A stretch of DNA of 64,000 nucleotides, from assembly GCF_036014015.1 (NCBI RefSeq), contig NZ_CP107905.1:5518001-5582000 (forward strand), given 5' to 3'. Shown in pieces: positions 21,802 through 30,273 of the stretch; positions within the stretch are counted from its first letter, which is position 1; each line of letters starts with the position of its first letter. This DNA is from Streptomyces sp. NBC_00457. GTDB lineage: Bacteria > Actinomycetota > Actinomycetes > Streptomycetales > Streptomycetaceae. Position numbers and translations under genes: made by a program. The notes below the pieces were generated by a model, which searched no databases, was not told where the DNA came from, and was given only the letters and a program-made list of their open reading frames with translations.

Positions 21802-22701
21802 TCAGGAGCGCGTGTAGGAGTCCTTCAGCAGGACCTTGGCTGTGCCGGACGACGGGTGGGCGACACAGGTGGCATCCATGACGTAGGCAACGACCCGAGT
21901 GGTGTCGGCCGGGTCGAGCAGCACCACGAGCATGGCGTCCGTTCCCTGGAAGGTGCCCTTCTGGGTCGCGATCGCCGTGTCGTTGGTGCCGATGCCCTGC
22001 TGGATGCACGGCGGGACCGTGGGCTCCCTGAAGACCCGGGGGCTCGCGCTGTCGGGGGTCTTCTCCATACCGAGACTGTTCGGGGAGCGGGAGCCCTTGC
22101 CGGCGCTCTGATTCTCGGCAAGGAGATCGGCGACCTGGTTCTCCAGCTTCCCCTCGGAGAACGTGTCGGACGCGGCGGTCGTGTCGTCGGACGGCTTGCC
22201 GTCGTTCAGATACGCCACCAGCACGGAACCGAGACCCAGAGCGGCCACTGCGAAAACGGCGCCGAGGACGGTGGCCCTGCGGCGCACGCCCCGCTTGCGT
22301 TCCTTGCGGCCAGGGCCCGTGGACGCGGTGCGGGCGTGCCCTGCGGGACGGGCTGCGGAGACCGATGTTTCACGTGAAACATGAGCACGGTGGTCGGGCG
22401 TGGAAGCGTCGACCGGTGCCGGCTCGTCCCCGGTGTCGGGTGCGGTGGCCTGGAGAAGAGCCTCAGCGGCAAGGGCGGCATCGATACGGCTCGCAACATC
22501 GTCAGGCATGCGCTGTGAACCGGGCAGTGTGCCGAGGAGGCCCCGGATCTCTTCGAGCGATGCGCGCACATCCGCGCAGAGCTCGCACTCGTCCAGATGC
22601 CGCTGTACGCCCGCCGTCCGGTCCGGAGGTAGCAGGCCCTCGGTGAGGTCGGAGATCTCGGCGACGTCCGGGTGCCCGGCCGTGTCTGTCGTGGATGTCA
22701 C
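21802..22701 (-). CDS. Zinc-finger-type membrane anti-sigma factor (putative anti-SigM, RsmA-like)
   Basis: The 299-residue protein begins with 'EISDLTEGLLPPDRTAGVQRHLDECELC', an HX3CX2C element typical of ZAS anti-sigma domains. A single membrane segment lies at about 143-163. The C-terminal ~135 residues are extracytoplasmic, with two cysteines ('PPCIQQG', 'MDATCVAHP') that could form a disulfide. GTG start overlaps the sigM stop as GTGA, indicating coupled expression with the sigma factor it should bind. A parS lies inside the linker. The pairing with SigM is inferred from position and from mycobacterial rsmA. Confidence 0.8.
   Translation of the reverse strand: MTSTTDTAGHPDVAEISDLTEGLLPPDRTAGVQRHLDECELCADVRASLEEIRGLLGTLPGSQRMPDDVASRIDAALAAEALLQATAPDTGDEPAPVDASTPDHRAHVSRETSVSAARPAGHARTASTGPGRKERKRGVRRRATVLGAVFAVAALGLGSVLVAYLNDGKPSDDTTAASDTFSEGKLENQVADLLAENQSAGKGSRSPNSLGMEKTPDSASPRVFREPTVPPCIQQGIGTNDTAIATQKGTFQGTDAMLVVLLDPADTTRVVAYVMDATCVAHPSSGTAKVLLKDSYTRS
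22367..22380. other. parS site 5, inside the anti-sigma gene
   Basis: Exact GTTTCACGTGAAAC translated as V-S-R-E-T just before the membrane segment of the anti-sigma protein; ATG...CAT extends the symmetry to 18 bp. Confidence 0.93.
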
Positions 22702-23423
22702 GCTCGCCCACCTCCGCCCTTCACAGCAGCTGAATCACTGGGTCCTGTATCGCGGGAACCGGCATTCTGCGGATCCGCTGCCGGTGGGACGGATGTCCCG
22801 TGCGCACGGTTCCGTCCCCGGCCGGTTTCTCTGTCGTCGTCGGCGTTCTCGGGCCGCAGATGAGAGAGAAGGGGCAGAAGCCGGGCTCTGCCCCGGGCAC
22901 AGCGGCTCTTCACCGTGCCGGTCGGCACGTCGAGGACACGGGCGGCTTCGGCGACTGGGTAGCCCTGCATATCCACCAGGACGAGGGCCGCGCGCTGGTC
23001 GGGTGGAAGGGTACCGAGCGCTTCGAGGAGCTGGCGGTTCAGATCGTTGCGCTCCGCGGGAGCCGAGGCCGACTCATGCGGCTCCAGCAGCTGCTCCAGG
23101 CGCTCGGTGTCATCGACGGGAGAGGTCTTGCGCGACGCCGCCTTGCGGGCGCGGTCGAGGCAGGCGTTCACCGTGATGCGGTGGAGCCATGTCGTGACGG
23201 CAGACTGGCCGCGGAATGTGTGGGCGGCCCGATAGGCGGAGACGAGGGCGTCCTGGACCGCGTCAGCGGCCTCCTCGCGGTCCCCGAGCGTCCGCAGGGC
23301 CACGGCCCAGAGCCGATCACGGTGGCGCCGTACAAGCTCGCCGAAGGCGTCGGGGTCGCCGTCCACATGGCGAGCGAGGAGGTCCTGATCGCTTGCGTCG
23401 CCGTATGCGGTGCCATCTGCCAT
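22698..23423 (-). CDS. sigM: ECF RNA polymerase sigma factor SigM
   Basis: The 241-residue ECF sigma factor has region 2 'DPDAFGELVRRHRDRLWAVALRTLGDREEAADAVQDALVSAYRAAHTFRGQSAVTTWLHRITVNACLD' (about 24-92). Region 4 is 'LLEALGTLPPDQRAALVLVDMQGYPVAEAARVLDVPTGTVKSRCARGRARL' (about 132-183). A low-complexity tail of ~55 residues follows. It lies 31 bp after the pseudokinase gene and overlaps its anti-sigma gene. The block matches the mycobacterial mviN-sigM-rsmA-trxB-trxC order. Confidence 0.92.
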   Translation of the reverse strand: MADGTAYGDASDQDLLARHVDGDPDAFGELVRRHRDRLWAVALRTLGDREEAADAVQDALVSAYRAAHTFRGQSAVTTWLHRITVNACLDRARKAASRKTSPVDDTERLEQLLEPHESASAPAERNDLNRQLLEALGTLPPDQRAALVLVDMQGYPVAEAARVLDVPTGTVKSRCARGRARLLPLLSHLRPENADDDRETGRGRNRAHGTSVPPAADPQNAGSRDTGPSDSAAVKGGGGRA

Positions 23424-23454
23424 CGGACCCCCTCCCCTGAGATGCGGTGAGCTG

Positions 23455-25173
23455 TCAGCCGGTGAACTTCACGTCGGTGATGGCCTGCTTGTAACCGGCG
23501 CTGCTGTAGTTGGCGGAATCCTCTCCCGAATACGGCATCGCTGTCAGCCAGACCAGCACGTAGCGGCTCTTCTCCGGCTTGTCGACCGCCACCTTTGCGG
23601 AGGTGCCGCTCGTGGTCGCCTCGCCCAGCTCCTTCATCGAGCTCAGCGGTGTGGACGAACCCAGCGAGTCGGTCGCGTACAGCTTGACGGTGGTGTGAGG
23701 GCCGCCGTAGCGGAGGGAGAGCGTCGCGGTGGACACCTCCTGGGCGGAGCCGAGGTCGTAGACGATGCCGACACCGGGCTTGATCACTATTTTAGGGCCG
23801 TCGTTGTAGCTGTTGGTGCGCCATCCCGTCGTGGTGCTGCTGTCGTACGTCAGGTCCACGTCGCCGGGATGCTGGGCGTCGCCTTCGGCCACGTACTCCT
23901 CGGCACCCTCGATGGCGAGCGGCTTGACCGGCTTGGTCTTGTCGCCGTTCTTTTCGTTGTCTTCCGTCTGCGTCTGGTTGGTGTCCTCGGACTTGTTGCC
24001 CTGGTCCATGAGCGCATCGGCGAGCTGCCAACTACCCAGGCCCAGGGCCGCGATCAGGAGAGCCGAGACAGCCCACTTCAACGCCTTGCCGGTGCGGCTC
24101 TGCAGCGGAGGCGGGGGTGCCTGCACCGGCATGGTGGCTCCGGGGTGCGGCGCCTGACGGCCGTACGTGCCCTGCTGGTAGGTCGTGCGCTGATACTCGG
24201 GCGGGGCCGTGAACGCAGGCTCCGGCGGACGGATGCGGGGCATCTCGCCGATCGCCTTCACCAGCTCCTCCGGCGTGGTGCACGGGGACTCGTGCCGGGA
24301 GGCGGTAGCGCCGTCGTTGGCGAGTGCGCGCATGGCGAGCTCGGACAGACCGCGGTGGACGCCGGCGCGCACCTGGTCGGGGGCGATCAGACCGACGTCC
24401 TTGGGCAGCCCGGACAGGCCGTAGGCGTCGCTCTCGTACGGCCAGCGCTGGGTGAGCGCCGCGTACAGCAGGGCGCCGACGGACTCCGTGTCGGTGCGCT
24501 GTGGGGTCTCGGAACTGATGCCGCGCAGCGCCGCGTTCACGGCGAGGCCGCGGATACGCCACTGACCGGACGAGGTGCGCAGGACGGCGTTGGGGTTCAG
24601 ACGCAGATGGGCGAGGCCCTCGCGGTGGGCGGCGGCCATCGCGGCCGCCACCTGGCTGACCATCTGGTAGGCGTCGTGCGGCTCCAGCGGCCCTGGTGCG
24701 AGGAGCGCGGTCAGCTCGACGGCGTCGGGCAGCCACTCGTGGACGACGTAGACGAGGTCGTTCTCCTCGACGGCGTCGAGGACCTGGACGAACCGGGGAT
24801 CGCCGAGCAGGGCGGAGGAGCGGGCCGCTGCCAGGACGGAACGCGCCCGGGTGTGGTCCGCGGGCAGGATGTGCACGCCGACCGCGCGACGGAGCTTCTC
24901 GTCCACCGCGCGCCAGCTGCTGAATCCGTCCAGACGGGTGACGCATTCCTCAAGCCGGTAGCGTCTGGCGAGTTTGTGGCCGCTGTGCAGTTCGGGCGGT
25001 GAGGCTTTTCCGGGATCCTCGGTCCCGCCGCTCCCCTGTGCCTCGTCGATGTCCGTGTCCAGCTCCCGATTCGTGGCCACCCCGTCGGCCGTGGACTGGT
25101 CCGCCTGAGCGGTCAGCGGCTCGTCGCCGCTGTTGTCTGCCACGTCGACGGCAGCTGTGCTCCGTTCCGCCAC
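23455..25173 (-). CDS. Membrane pseudokinase with extracytoplasmic discoidin-like domain
   Basis: About 572 residues from a GTG at 25173 (VAERSTAAVDV); an ATG at 25197 is possible but lacks a ribosome site. After an acidic N-terminus comes a kinase-like fold (about 75-330). Its catalytic parts are lost: the VAIK position reads AVGVHIL, HRDLK is HLRLN and DFG is RGL. A Pro-rich linker and one membrane helix ('WAVSALLIAALGLGSWQL') follow. The outer domain 'GWRTNSYNDGP...VYDLGSAQEVSTATLSLRYGG' resembles a discoidin/galactose-binding fold. In Mycobacterium the same modules are fused to MviN; here the gene stands 138 bp after murJ. Confidence 0.85.
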   Translation of the reverse strand: MAERSTAAVDVADNSGDEPLTAQADQSTADGVATNRELDTDIDEAQGSGGTEDPGKASPPELHSGHKLARRYRLEECVTRLDGFSSWRAVDEKLRRAVGVHILPADHTRARSVLAAARSSALLGDPRFVQVLDAVEENDLVYVVHEWLPDAVELTALLAPGPLEPHDAYQMVSQVAAAMAAAHREGLAHLRLNPNAVLRTSSGQWRIRGLAVNAALRGISSETPQRTDTESVGALLYAALTQRWPYESDAYGLSGLPKDVGLIAPDQVRAGVHRGLSELAMRALANDGATASRHESPCTTPEELVKAIGEMPRIRPPEPAFTAPPEYQRTTYQQGTYGRQAPHPGATMPVQAPPPPLQSRTGKALKWAVSALLIAALGLGSWQLADALMDQGNKSEDTNQTQTEDNEKNGDKTKPVKPLAIEGAEEYVAEGDAQHPGDVDLTYDSSTTTGWRTNSYNDGPKIVIKPGVGIVYDLGSAQEVSTATLSLRYGGPHTTVKLYATDSLGSSTPLSSMKELGEATTSGTSAKVAVDKPEKSRYVLVWLTAMPYSGEDSANYSSAGYKQAITDVKFTG

Positions 25174-25311
25174 CGTCGTTCCTGCCTCCCCATCCATTGC
25201 GCGCCGTTCGACTGCCGTGCGCGCCGTCCGACGCCGAAACCAATTGTGCCCACAGTCCGCCGCTATGCACGACACACGGTGGGGGCCGATGGTTGTGCGC
25301 GTACCCCAGCC

Positions 25312-27552
25312 CTAGCGCCCCAGACGCCCGCGGACCATGCCGACGAGCGAGTTGAGCTCCTCGATGCGCATGCGACGGGCCGCTACGTAGAAGATGCCCA
25401 GCAGTACGGCTCCGCCGGCGAGGAGCGCGGCGAAGGAACCGACGACGCCCTGGCCGAGCGAGCGGCTGATGCCATAGCAGGCAGCGCCGCTGAGCAGCGC
25501 CGCGGGCACCGAGGCGATGCACAGTCTGGCGTACGTCCGCATCACGCGAGTCCCGTCGAGGTCCCCGCCCAGCTTCTTGCGCAGCCGGTTCCAGGCGACG
25601 CCGACGCCGATCGCGTAGGCCAGGCCGTACGAGGCCGCCATGCCGACCACGGCCCAGCGGGCCGGGATGACGAAGTAGCAGGCGGCCGAGGCGACGGCGT
25701 TGACGGCGGCCACGATGACCGTGTTGTAGAAGGGGGTGCGGGTGTCCTCGTAGGCGTAGAAGGCACGCAGGACGACGTACTGCACGGAGTACGGGATCAG
25801 GCCGATGCCGAAGGCCATCAGCATGAAGCCCATGTTCGTGGCCTCGCTCGTGCCCGAGGAGCCGAACATCAGCGTGCACATGGGGATACCCAGAGCCAGG
25901 AACCCGAAGGAGATGGGGACGATGGCCACGGCCGTCGTCCGCAGGCCCTGGGAGATGTCGTCCCGGACAGCCCCGCTGTCGTCTTCTGCGGCCGAACGCG
26001 AGAGACGCGGCAACAGGGCAGCCATCAGCGAGACTGTGATGATCGCTTGCGGCAGGCCCCAGATCAGCTGGGCGTTGGCGTAGGCGGCGAAGCCGGTGCC
26101 GTCGAGGGGGGATTCCTTGCCCGCCGCGGTGGACAGCTGTGTGACGACTAGGGCGCCGGCCTGGTTGGCGAGGACGAACAGGAACGTCCACTTGGCGAGC
26201 GTGACGGCTTTGCCGAGGCCGTGGCCCTTCCAGTCGAAGCGCAGCCGCAGCCGGAAGCCGGTCTCCCGCAGATACGGGATCATCGCCAGCGCCTGTACGA
26301 CGAGGCCGAGGAGGACGCCGATGCCGAGGAGGCGCTGCCCCTCCGGCGGAATGTTGGTGACTGTCATGCCGGAGTGCTCGGCGGTGCCGTAGACCCAGAT
26401 GAACATCCCGAGCGTCATGATGATGACGATGTTGTTCAGGACCGGCGTCCACATCATCGCGCCGAACTTCCCGCGCGCGTTGAGGATCTGACCCATCACC
26501 ACGTGGATGCCCATGAAGAAGATCGAGGGCAGGAAGTACTGGACGAAGGTGACGCCGACCTGGTTGGCAGCAGGGTCGCCGGCGACGGAGTCGGACAGCA
26601 GCCGGATCAGCAGGGGTGCGCCGAAGATCGAGAGCGCGGTGAGCGCGCCCAGCGCCACCATCACCAAGGTCAGCAGTCGGTTGGCGTACGCTTCGCCACC
26701 GTCGTCGTCCTCCTTCATCGCCCGCACGAGTTGCGGCACGAAGACGGAGTTCAAGCCGCCACCGACGGTGAGGATGTAGATCATCGTCGGCAGCTGGTAG
26801 GCGACCTGGAAGGTGTCACCGAGGAGGCCGACGCCCAGCGCCGAGACGATCAGCGCGGAGCGGATGAAGCCGGTGAGGCGGGACACCATCGTGCCCGCCG
26901 CCATCACGGCGCTGGACTTCAGCAGACCGCCCGCCCGGCCGCCCTTCTTGGTCGCCGCCGCGGCGGGCGCGGGAGCGGGGGCCTCAGGCGCGGGCGGCGG
27001 CGGGGTCGCCGCGGGGTACTGGCCGTACTGTCCCTGCGCCGGGTACTGGCCGGGTACTGACGCGGCCTCGTACTGCGGATGGCCGCTGCCCTGCTGCTGG
27101 TCCCGGAAGAGATGCGCGAAGGCGTCCGGCTCGTGGCGCTCCTCGGAGGAGTGGGTGACGAGGTCGTCGACGCCGACGTACTGGGTGGTGCGGGGATCGT
27201 CGCCGTACGGCAGGTACTGCGTCGGGCCGTCCGGTTCGGGGGGCGGGGTCTGGGCCCAGACGCGCGGGTCGGGAGGGTACGGGGACTGCGGCGGCTGGGC
27301 GTAGAGCTGTTGCGGCGGCGGATAGGTGCCGGGGGGCGGCGGGGGGTGCGCGGCGCGGTCGTAGAGCGCTTCGGCGACCGGGTCCTGGGCCGACAGGTCC
27401 TGCGCCCGGTAGGGATCCTGGTCGTAGGCGTCCTGGAGGTACATGTCCGCGGGGGGCTGCGGCGGCACCTGGCCGTGCTCGGGCGGCGGGCCCTCGGGGT
27501 GCCCCGAGTTGCCCGCGGCCTGGCCGCGGTCACCGTCGTGCGGCGCGTTCAT
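25312..27552 (-). CDS. murJ: Lipid II flippase MurJ (MviN family)
   Basis: The 746-residue polytopic MOP-superfamily protein moves lipid II across the membrane for peptidoglycan synthesis. A Pro/Gln/Tyr-rich cytoplasmic extension of about 210 residues precedes some 14 membrane segments. They start at 'SSAVMAAGTMVSRLTGFIRSALIVSALG' and include 'QVAYQLPTMIYILTVGGGLNSVFVPQLVRAM', the family signature. ATG start at 27552 with AGGTGGGG upstream. Unlike mycobacterial MviN, no kinase-like domain is attached; that module is the next gene downstream. Confidence 0.93.
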   Translation of the reverse strand: MNAPHDGDRGQAAGNSGHPEGPPPEHGQVPPQPPADMYLQDAYDQDPYRAQDLSAQDPVAEALYDRAAHPPPPPGTYPPPQQLYAQPPQSPYPPDPRVWAQTPPPEPDGPTQYLPYGDDPRTTQYVGVDDLVTHSSEERHEPDAFAHLFRDQQQGSGHPQYEAASVPGQYPAQGQYGQYPAATPPPPAPEAPAPAPAAAATKKGGRAGGLLKSSAVMAAGTMVSRLTGFIRSALIVSALGVGLLGDTFQVAYQLPTMIYILTVGGGLNSVFVPQLVRAMKEDDDGGEAYANRLLTLVMVALGALTALSIFGAPLLIRLLSDSVAGDPAANQVGVTFVQYFLPSIFFMGIHVVMGQILNARGKFGAMMWTPVLNNIVIIMTLGMFIWVYGTAEHSGMTVTNIPPEGQRLLGIGVLLGLVVQALAMIPYLRETGFRLRLRFDWKGHGLGKAVTLAKWTFLFVLANQAGALVVTQLSTAAGKESPLDGTGFAAYANAQLIWGLPQAIITVSLMAALLPRLSRSAAEDDSGAVRDDISQGLRTTAVAIVPISFGFLALGIPMCTLMFGSSGTSEATNMGFMLMAFGIGLIPYSVQYVVLRAFYAYEDTRTPFYNTVIVAAVNAVASAACYFVIPARWAVVGMAASYGLAYAIGVGVAWNRLRKKLGGDLDGTRVMRTYARLCIASVPAALLSGAACYGISRSLGQGVVGSFAALLAGGAVLLGIFYVAARRMRIEELNSLVGMVRGRLGR

Positions 27553-27596
27553 GGTTACCCCACCTCATCGTCCCGGGCCCACCGGCCACGACATCC

Positions 27597-29987
27597 TCAA
27601 CGGTCCACTCTCTCACCCGTGCCGGACGGGTCTGCGCTTTCCGCTGGGGTGTCCGGTGCCGGGTCACTCGGCTGCTCCGGGTCGCCTGCCCGGGTCCGGG
27701 TGCCGGACTCCTCCTGGAGACGGTCTTCGGGGCCCTCGGGGTTCTGCGGGGTGTCGTCGCCTTCGCTCGCCTCGTCGGGGCCGTCTCCGTCGGCCTCGCG
27801 GGCGGCGGCGCGCTTGCGCTGGGTGTACATCCGGAAGCCGGCGAGGACGAGCAGCAGGACACCACCGCCGATGACCAGCATGACCGTGGCCGTGAACTCG
27901 GTGACCTTCACGTCGAAGGTGACCGGCCAGCCGTACGGCTGGCCGTCCTCCGTGTACAGCTGGGCGATCACCGTCGCGCGGCCGTTGGCCTTGGCCGAGG
28001 TGGTGAACTTCACCGTCTGGCTGTGGCCGCCGGAGACCGTGACGGGCTGTTCCTCGTAGGAATCGCCGCCGATCTCGAGCCGGTTCGGGCTTGTCGACGT
28101 GAGCCGCAGAACCAGGTGGTCGACGCCCTGCACCAGGTTGTTCTGCACGGTGACGGGGATGGTGGCGCTGCGTCCGGAGAGCTTGGTCTCGGACTTGTCG
28201 ATCAGCGTGACCTGGCCGGCGAGGCTGTCGAGATACTTCTCCACGTCCTCGCGGAAGCTCTTCGCCTCCTCGGCCCGGCCGCGCCAGGAGGTGGACATCT
28301 CGCGGTTCATTGCCCGCCCGAAGGGGGTCACGACACGGGACTGGTCGTTGAGGATCACCTTGAACTTGTCGAGCTTGTCCTGCGTCGTCGCGATCTGCTG
28401 GAAGGCCGACCGGGGCAGCTCCTGCTTCCGCAGGGACGCGGGGTAGGCGGAACTCGACGGCACCTTCGTGGTGGCGCCCTCGTCCGGCTCGGCTGCTGCG
28501 GCGGCCGTGAGCTCCTGGGACTCGGACCAGGCGCCGCCCTGGAGCGCTGTCACCGCCTCGGCCATCGCCCGGGCCTGCCGTGCCGTCGGCATGCGCTGCG
28601 GGGCGACGACGACGCTGCGCTGCTTGTCCGTCTGGAGGTTCATCGTGAGGCTCTGGGCGAGGAACCTCTGCACGGCCAGCGTGGAGGCCGAGGCCTTCGT
28701 CAGATCGCCCTGGAAGGCCGTCGACAGCCGTGTGTCCGCGACCACCGCGGTGATGCCTCCGCCGATGGGCCGCGCCGCCGAGGGCGTGTACGGCAGTCCG
28801 CCCGTCTCCTCCAGGCTGTCGCTGCGCGCGATCACCTTGTCCGCTCCGGCCGAGGTGGCGACCTTGACGATCGACGGGTCGACGGCGCCGTCCACGGGCC
28901 AGGCGAAGTCCGTGACCGGTTCCACGTGGAGGATCGTCTCGACGGTGCCGGCGACGACGTCGGTGGCTTCCTTGAGGTGGCTCAGCGAGCCGGTGACGCT
29001 GGTGCCGCTGTGGGCGATGGAGGCCAGGTCCGGGTCGGCGAAGGGAAGAGCGACGACCTCCTTGTCGACGACCGCCTCCTGCAGCGAGGCGAGCCACTTC
29101 TTCGCGACCGCCTGATGGGCCCCGGCCGTGGTCGTGCCGTCCTCGTTCTTCACCCGGTAGCCGCGCGTCATCGCGTCGACCGATGCCAGCAGGTCCGGGT
29201 CGATCACCCAGGTGACGTCGAGGTTCTTGCCCAGGGACAGGAGCTGGTTCAGCCGGCCGCCCGGGGAGATCTCCTTGGCCAGATCGTCATTGAGGAAGAC
29301 CGGAGTCTGCTGCTCGTTCGATCCCGTCTCCGCCGTCATATGGACCGTGGAGATGAGGGGCCACAGGACGGTTGTCTTCGTCCTGGTGTCGGCCTCGCCG
29401 GACTGCCAGGGCAGGAAGGTCCGCTGGATGCCGAGCACCTGGTCCCACGGTTGCGCGGACGTCTCGCCGGAGAGTGAGACGGCGAACTGGTAGACCCCGT
29501 CCGCGCCGAGATCCAGCTTGTCGACCGGCACGGAGATGCTGAAGTGCTCGGAGACGCCGGGCGTGAGCTTCGAGAACTCCTCGACGTACTCACCGCCGAC
29601 CGGTGAGCCGTCGGCGCCCACTTGGTAGCCGGTGCGCTGGGCGGCGCTGTCGATGGACGAGCGGGTGGTCAGCCGGGGGCCCAGACGCAGATCGACCTCG
29701 GCGCCGGTGACGGCCTGCTTGCCGTTGTTGGTCACCGTGCCGGAGACGGTCAGGGTGTCGCCCTCGGCGGGGGCGACGGGGGTGAGCGAGTCGACGGCGA
29801 TGGCCACCGTGCTCGAGCCGGAGGCGGCCTTCAGGGAAGTCTGTCCGGCGGCGTCCGCAGGCGTGGCGGCGGGCAGCTGGAGCAGCCCGGTCAGCAGGGG
29901 CGCGCCGGCGAGCAGTGCTGCCGTGCGCCGCAGCCACCGGCGGGCAGGTGAGGGACTGGTCCCCTGGAATTCTGCCGCCTCGGCCAC
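27597..29987 (-). CDS. DUF6049 family exported, membrane-anchored protein
   Basis: The 796-residue protein has a Tat/Sec-like signal (RRWLRRTAALLAGAPLLTGLLQLPAATPADAAG, ~16-48). Its long extracytoplasmic part opens with an Ig-like segment ('LTVSGTVTNNGKQAVTGAEVDLRLG') and contains another near 640-700. One C-terminal membrane helix ('TATVMLVIGGGVLLLVLAGF', ~725-745) precedes an acidic cytoplasmic tail. GTG start at 29987. It sits 44 bp before murJ on the same strand, as its mycobacterial counterpart (Rv3909) sits beside mviN, which suggests a cell-wall role. The biochemical function is unknown. Confidence 0.85.
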   Translation of the reverse strand: MAEAAEFQGTSPSPARRWLRRTAALLAGAPLLTGLLQLPAATPADAAGQTSLKAASGSSTVAIAVDSLTPVAPAEGDTLTVSGTVTNNGKQAVTGAEVDLRLGPRLTTRSSIDSAAQRTGYQVGADGSPVGGEYVEEFSKLTPGVSEHFSISVPVDKLDLGADGVYQFAVSLSGETSAQPWDQVLGIQRTFLPWQSGEADTRTKTTVLWPLISTVHMTAETGSNEQQTPVFLNDDLAKEISPGGRLNQLLSLGKNLDVTWVIDPDLLASVDAMTRGYRVKNEDGTTTAGAHQAVAKKWLASLQEAVVDKEVVALPFADPDLASIAHSGTSVTGSLSHLKEATDVVAGTVETILHVEPVTDFAWPVDGAVDPSIVKVATSAGADKVIARSDSLEETGGLPYTPSAARPIGGGITAVVADTRLSTAFQGDLTKASASTLAVQRFLAQSLTMNLQTDKQRSVVVAPQRMPTARQARAMAEAVTALQGGAWSESQELTAAAAAEPDEGATTKVPSSSAYPASLRKQELPRSAFQQIATTQDKLDKFKVILNDQSRVVTPFGRAMNREMSTSWRGRAEEAKSFREDVEKYLDSLAGQVTLIDKSETKLSGRSATIPVTVQNNLVQGVDHLVLRLTSTSPNRLEIGGDSYEEQPVTVSGGHSQTVKFTTSAKANGRATVIAQLYTEDGQPYGWPVTFDVKVTEFTATVMLVIGGGVLLLVLAGFRMYTQRKRAAAREADGDGPDEASEGDDTPQNPEGPEDRLQEESGTRTRAGDPEQPSDPAPDTPAESADPSGTGERVDR

Positions 29988-30273
29988 GCGCTCGTCCGTC
30001 CCTCGTCGTCGTCAGTGGTCGTCGGAATGTCCGCCCACGCATGGTAACGATGCGCGCTGAGGGGAAGTGCCGCGGACCGCTCCACAAGATCGGTGGACGG
30101 CACCGGGCTGTCCCGTATGTGCCCGTATAAAGGAGGAGCGTCTCCGCTCGCCGCACGGACAGATCTTGTGCGCATATCAGGGAGGCGAGGTGTCCGTCCG
30201 CTTTGGGCTGTGATGTCTTCCCCCTTTTAATGGGGGCGCTCGGGGTCGCCCGGGCCACGTACCCTCTTCTGTT

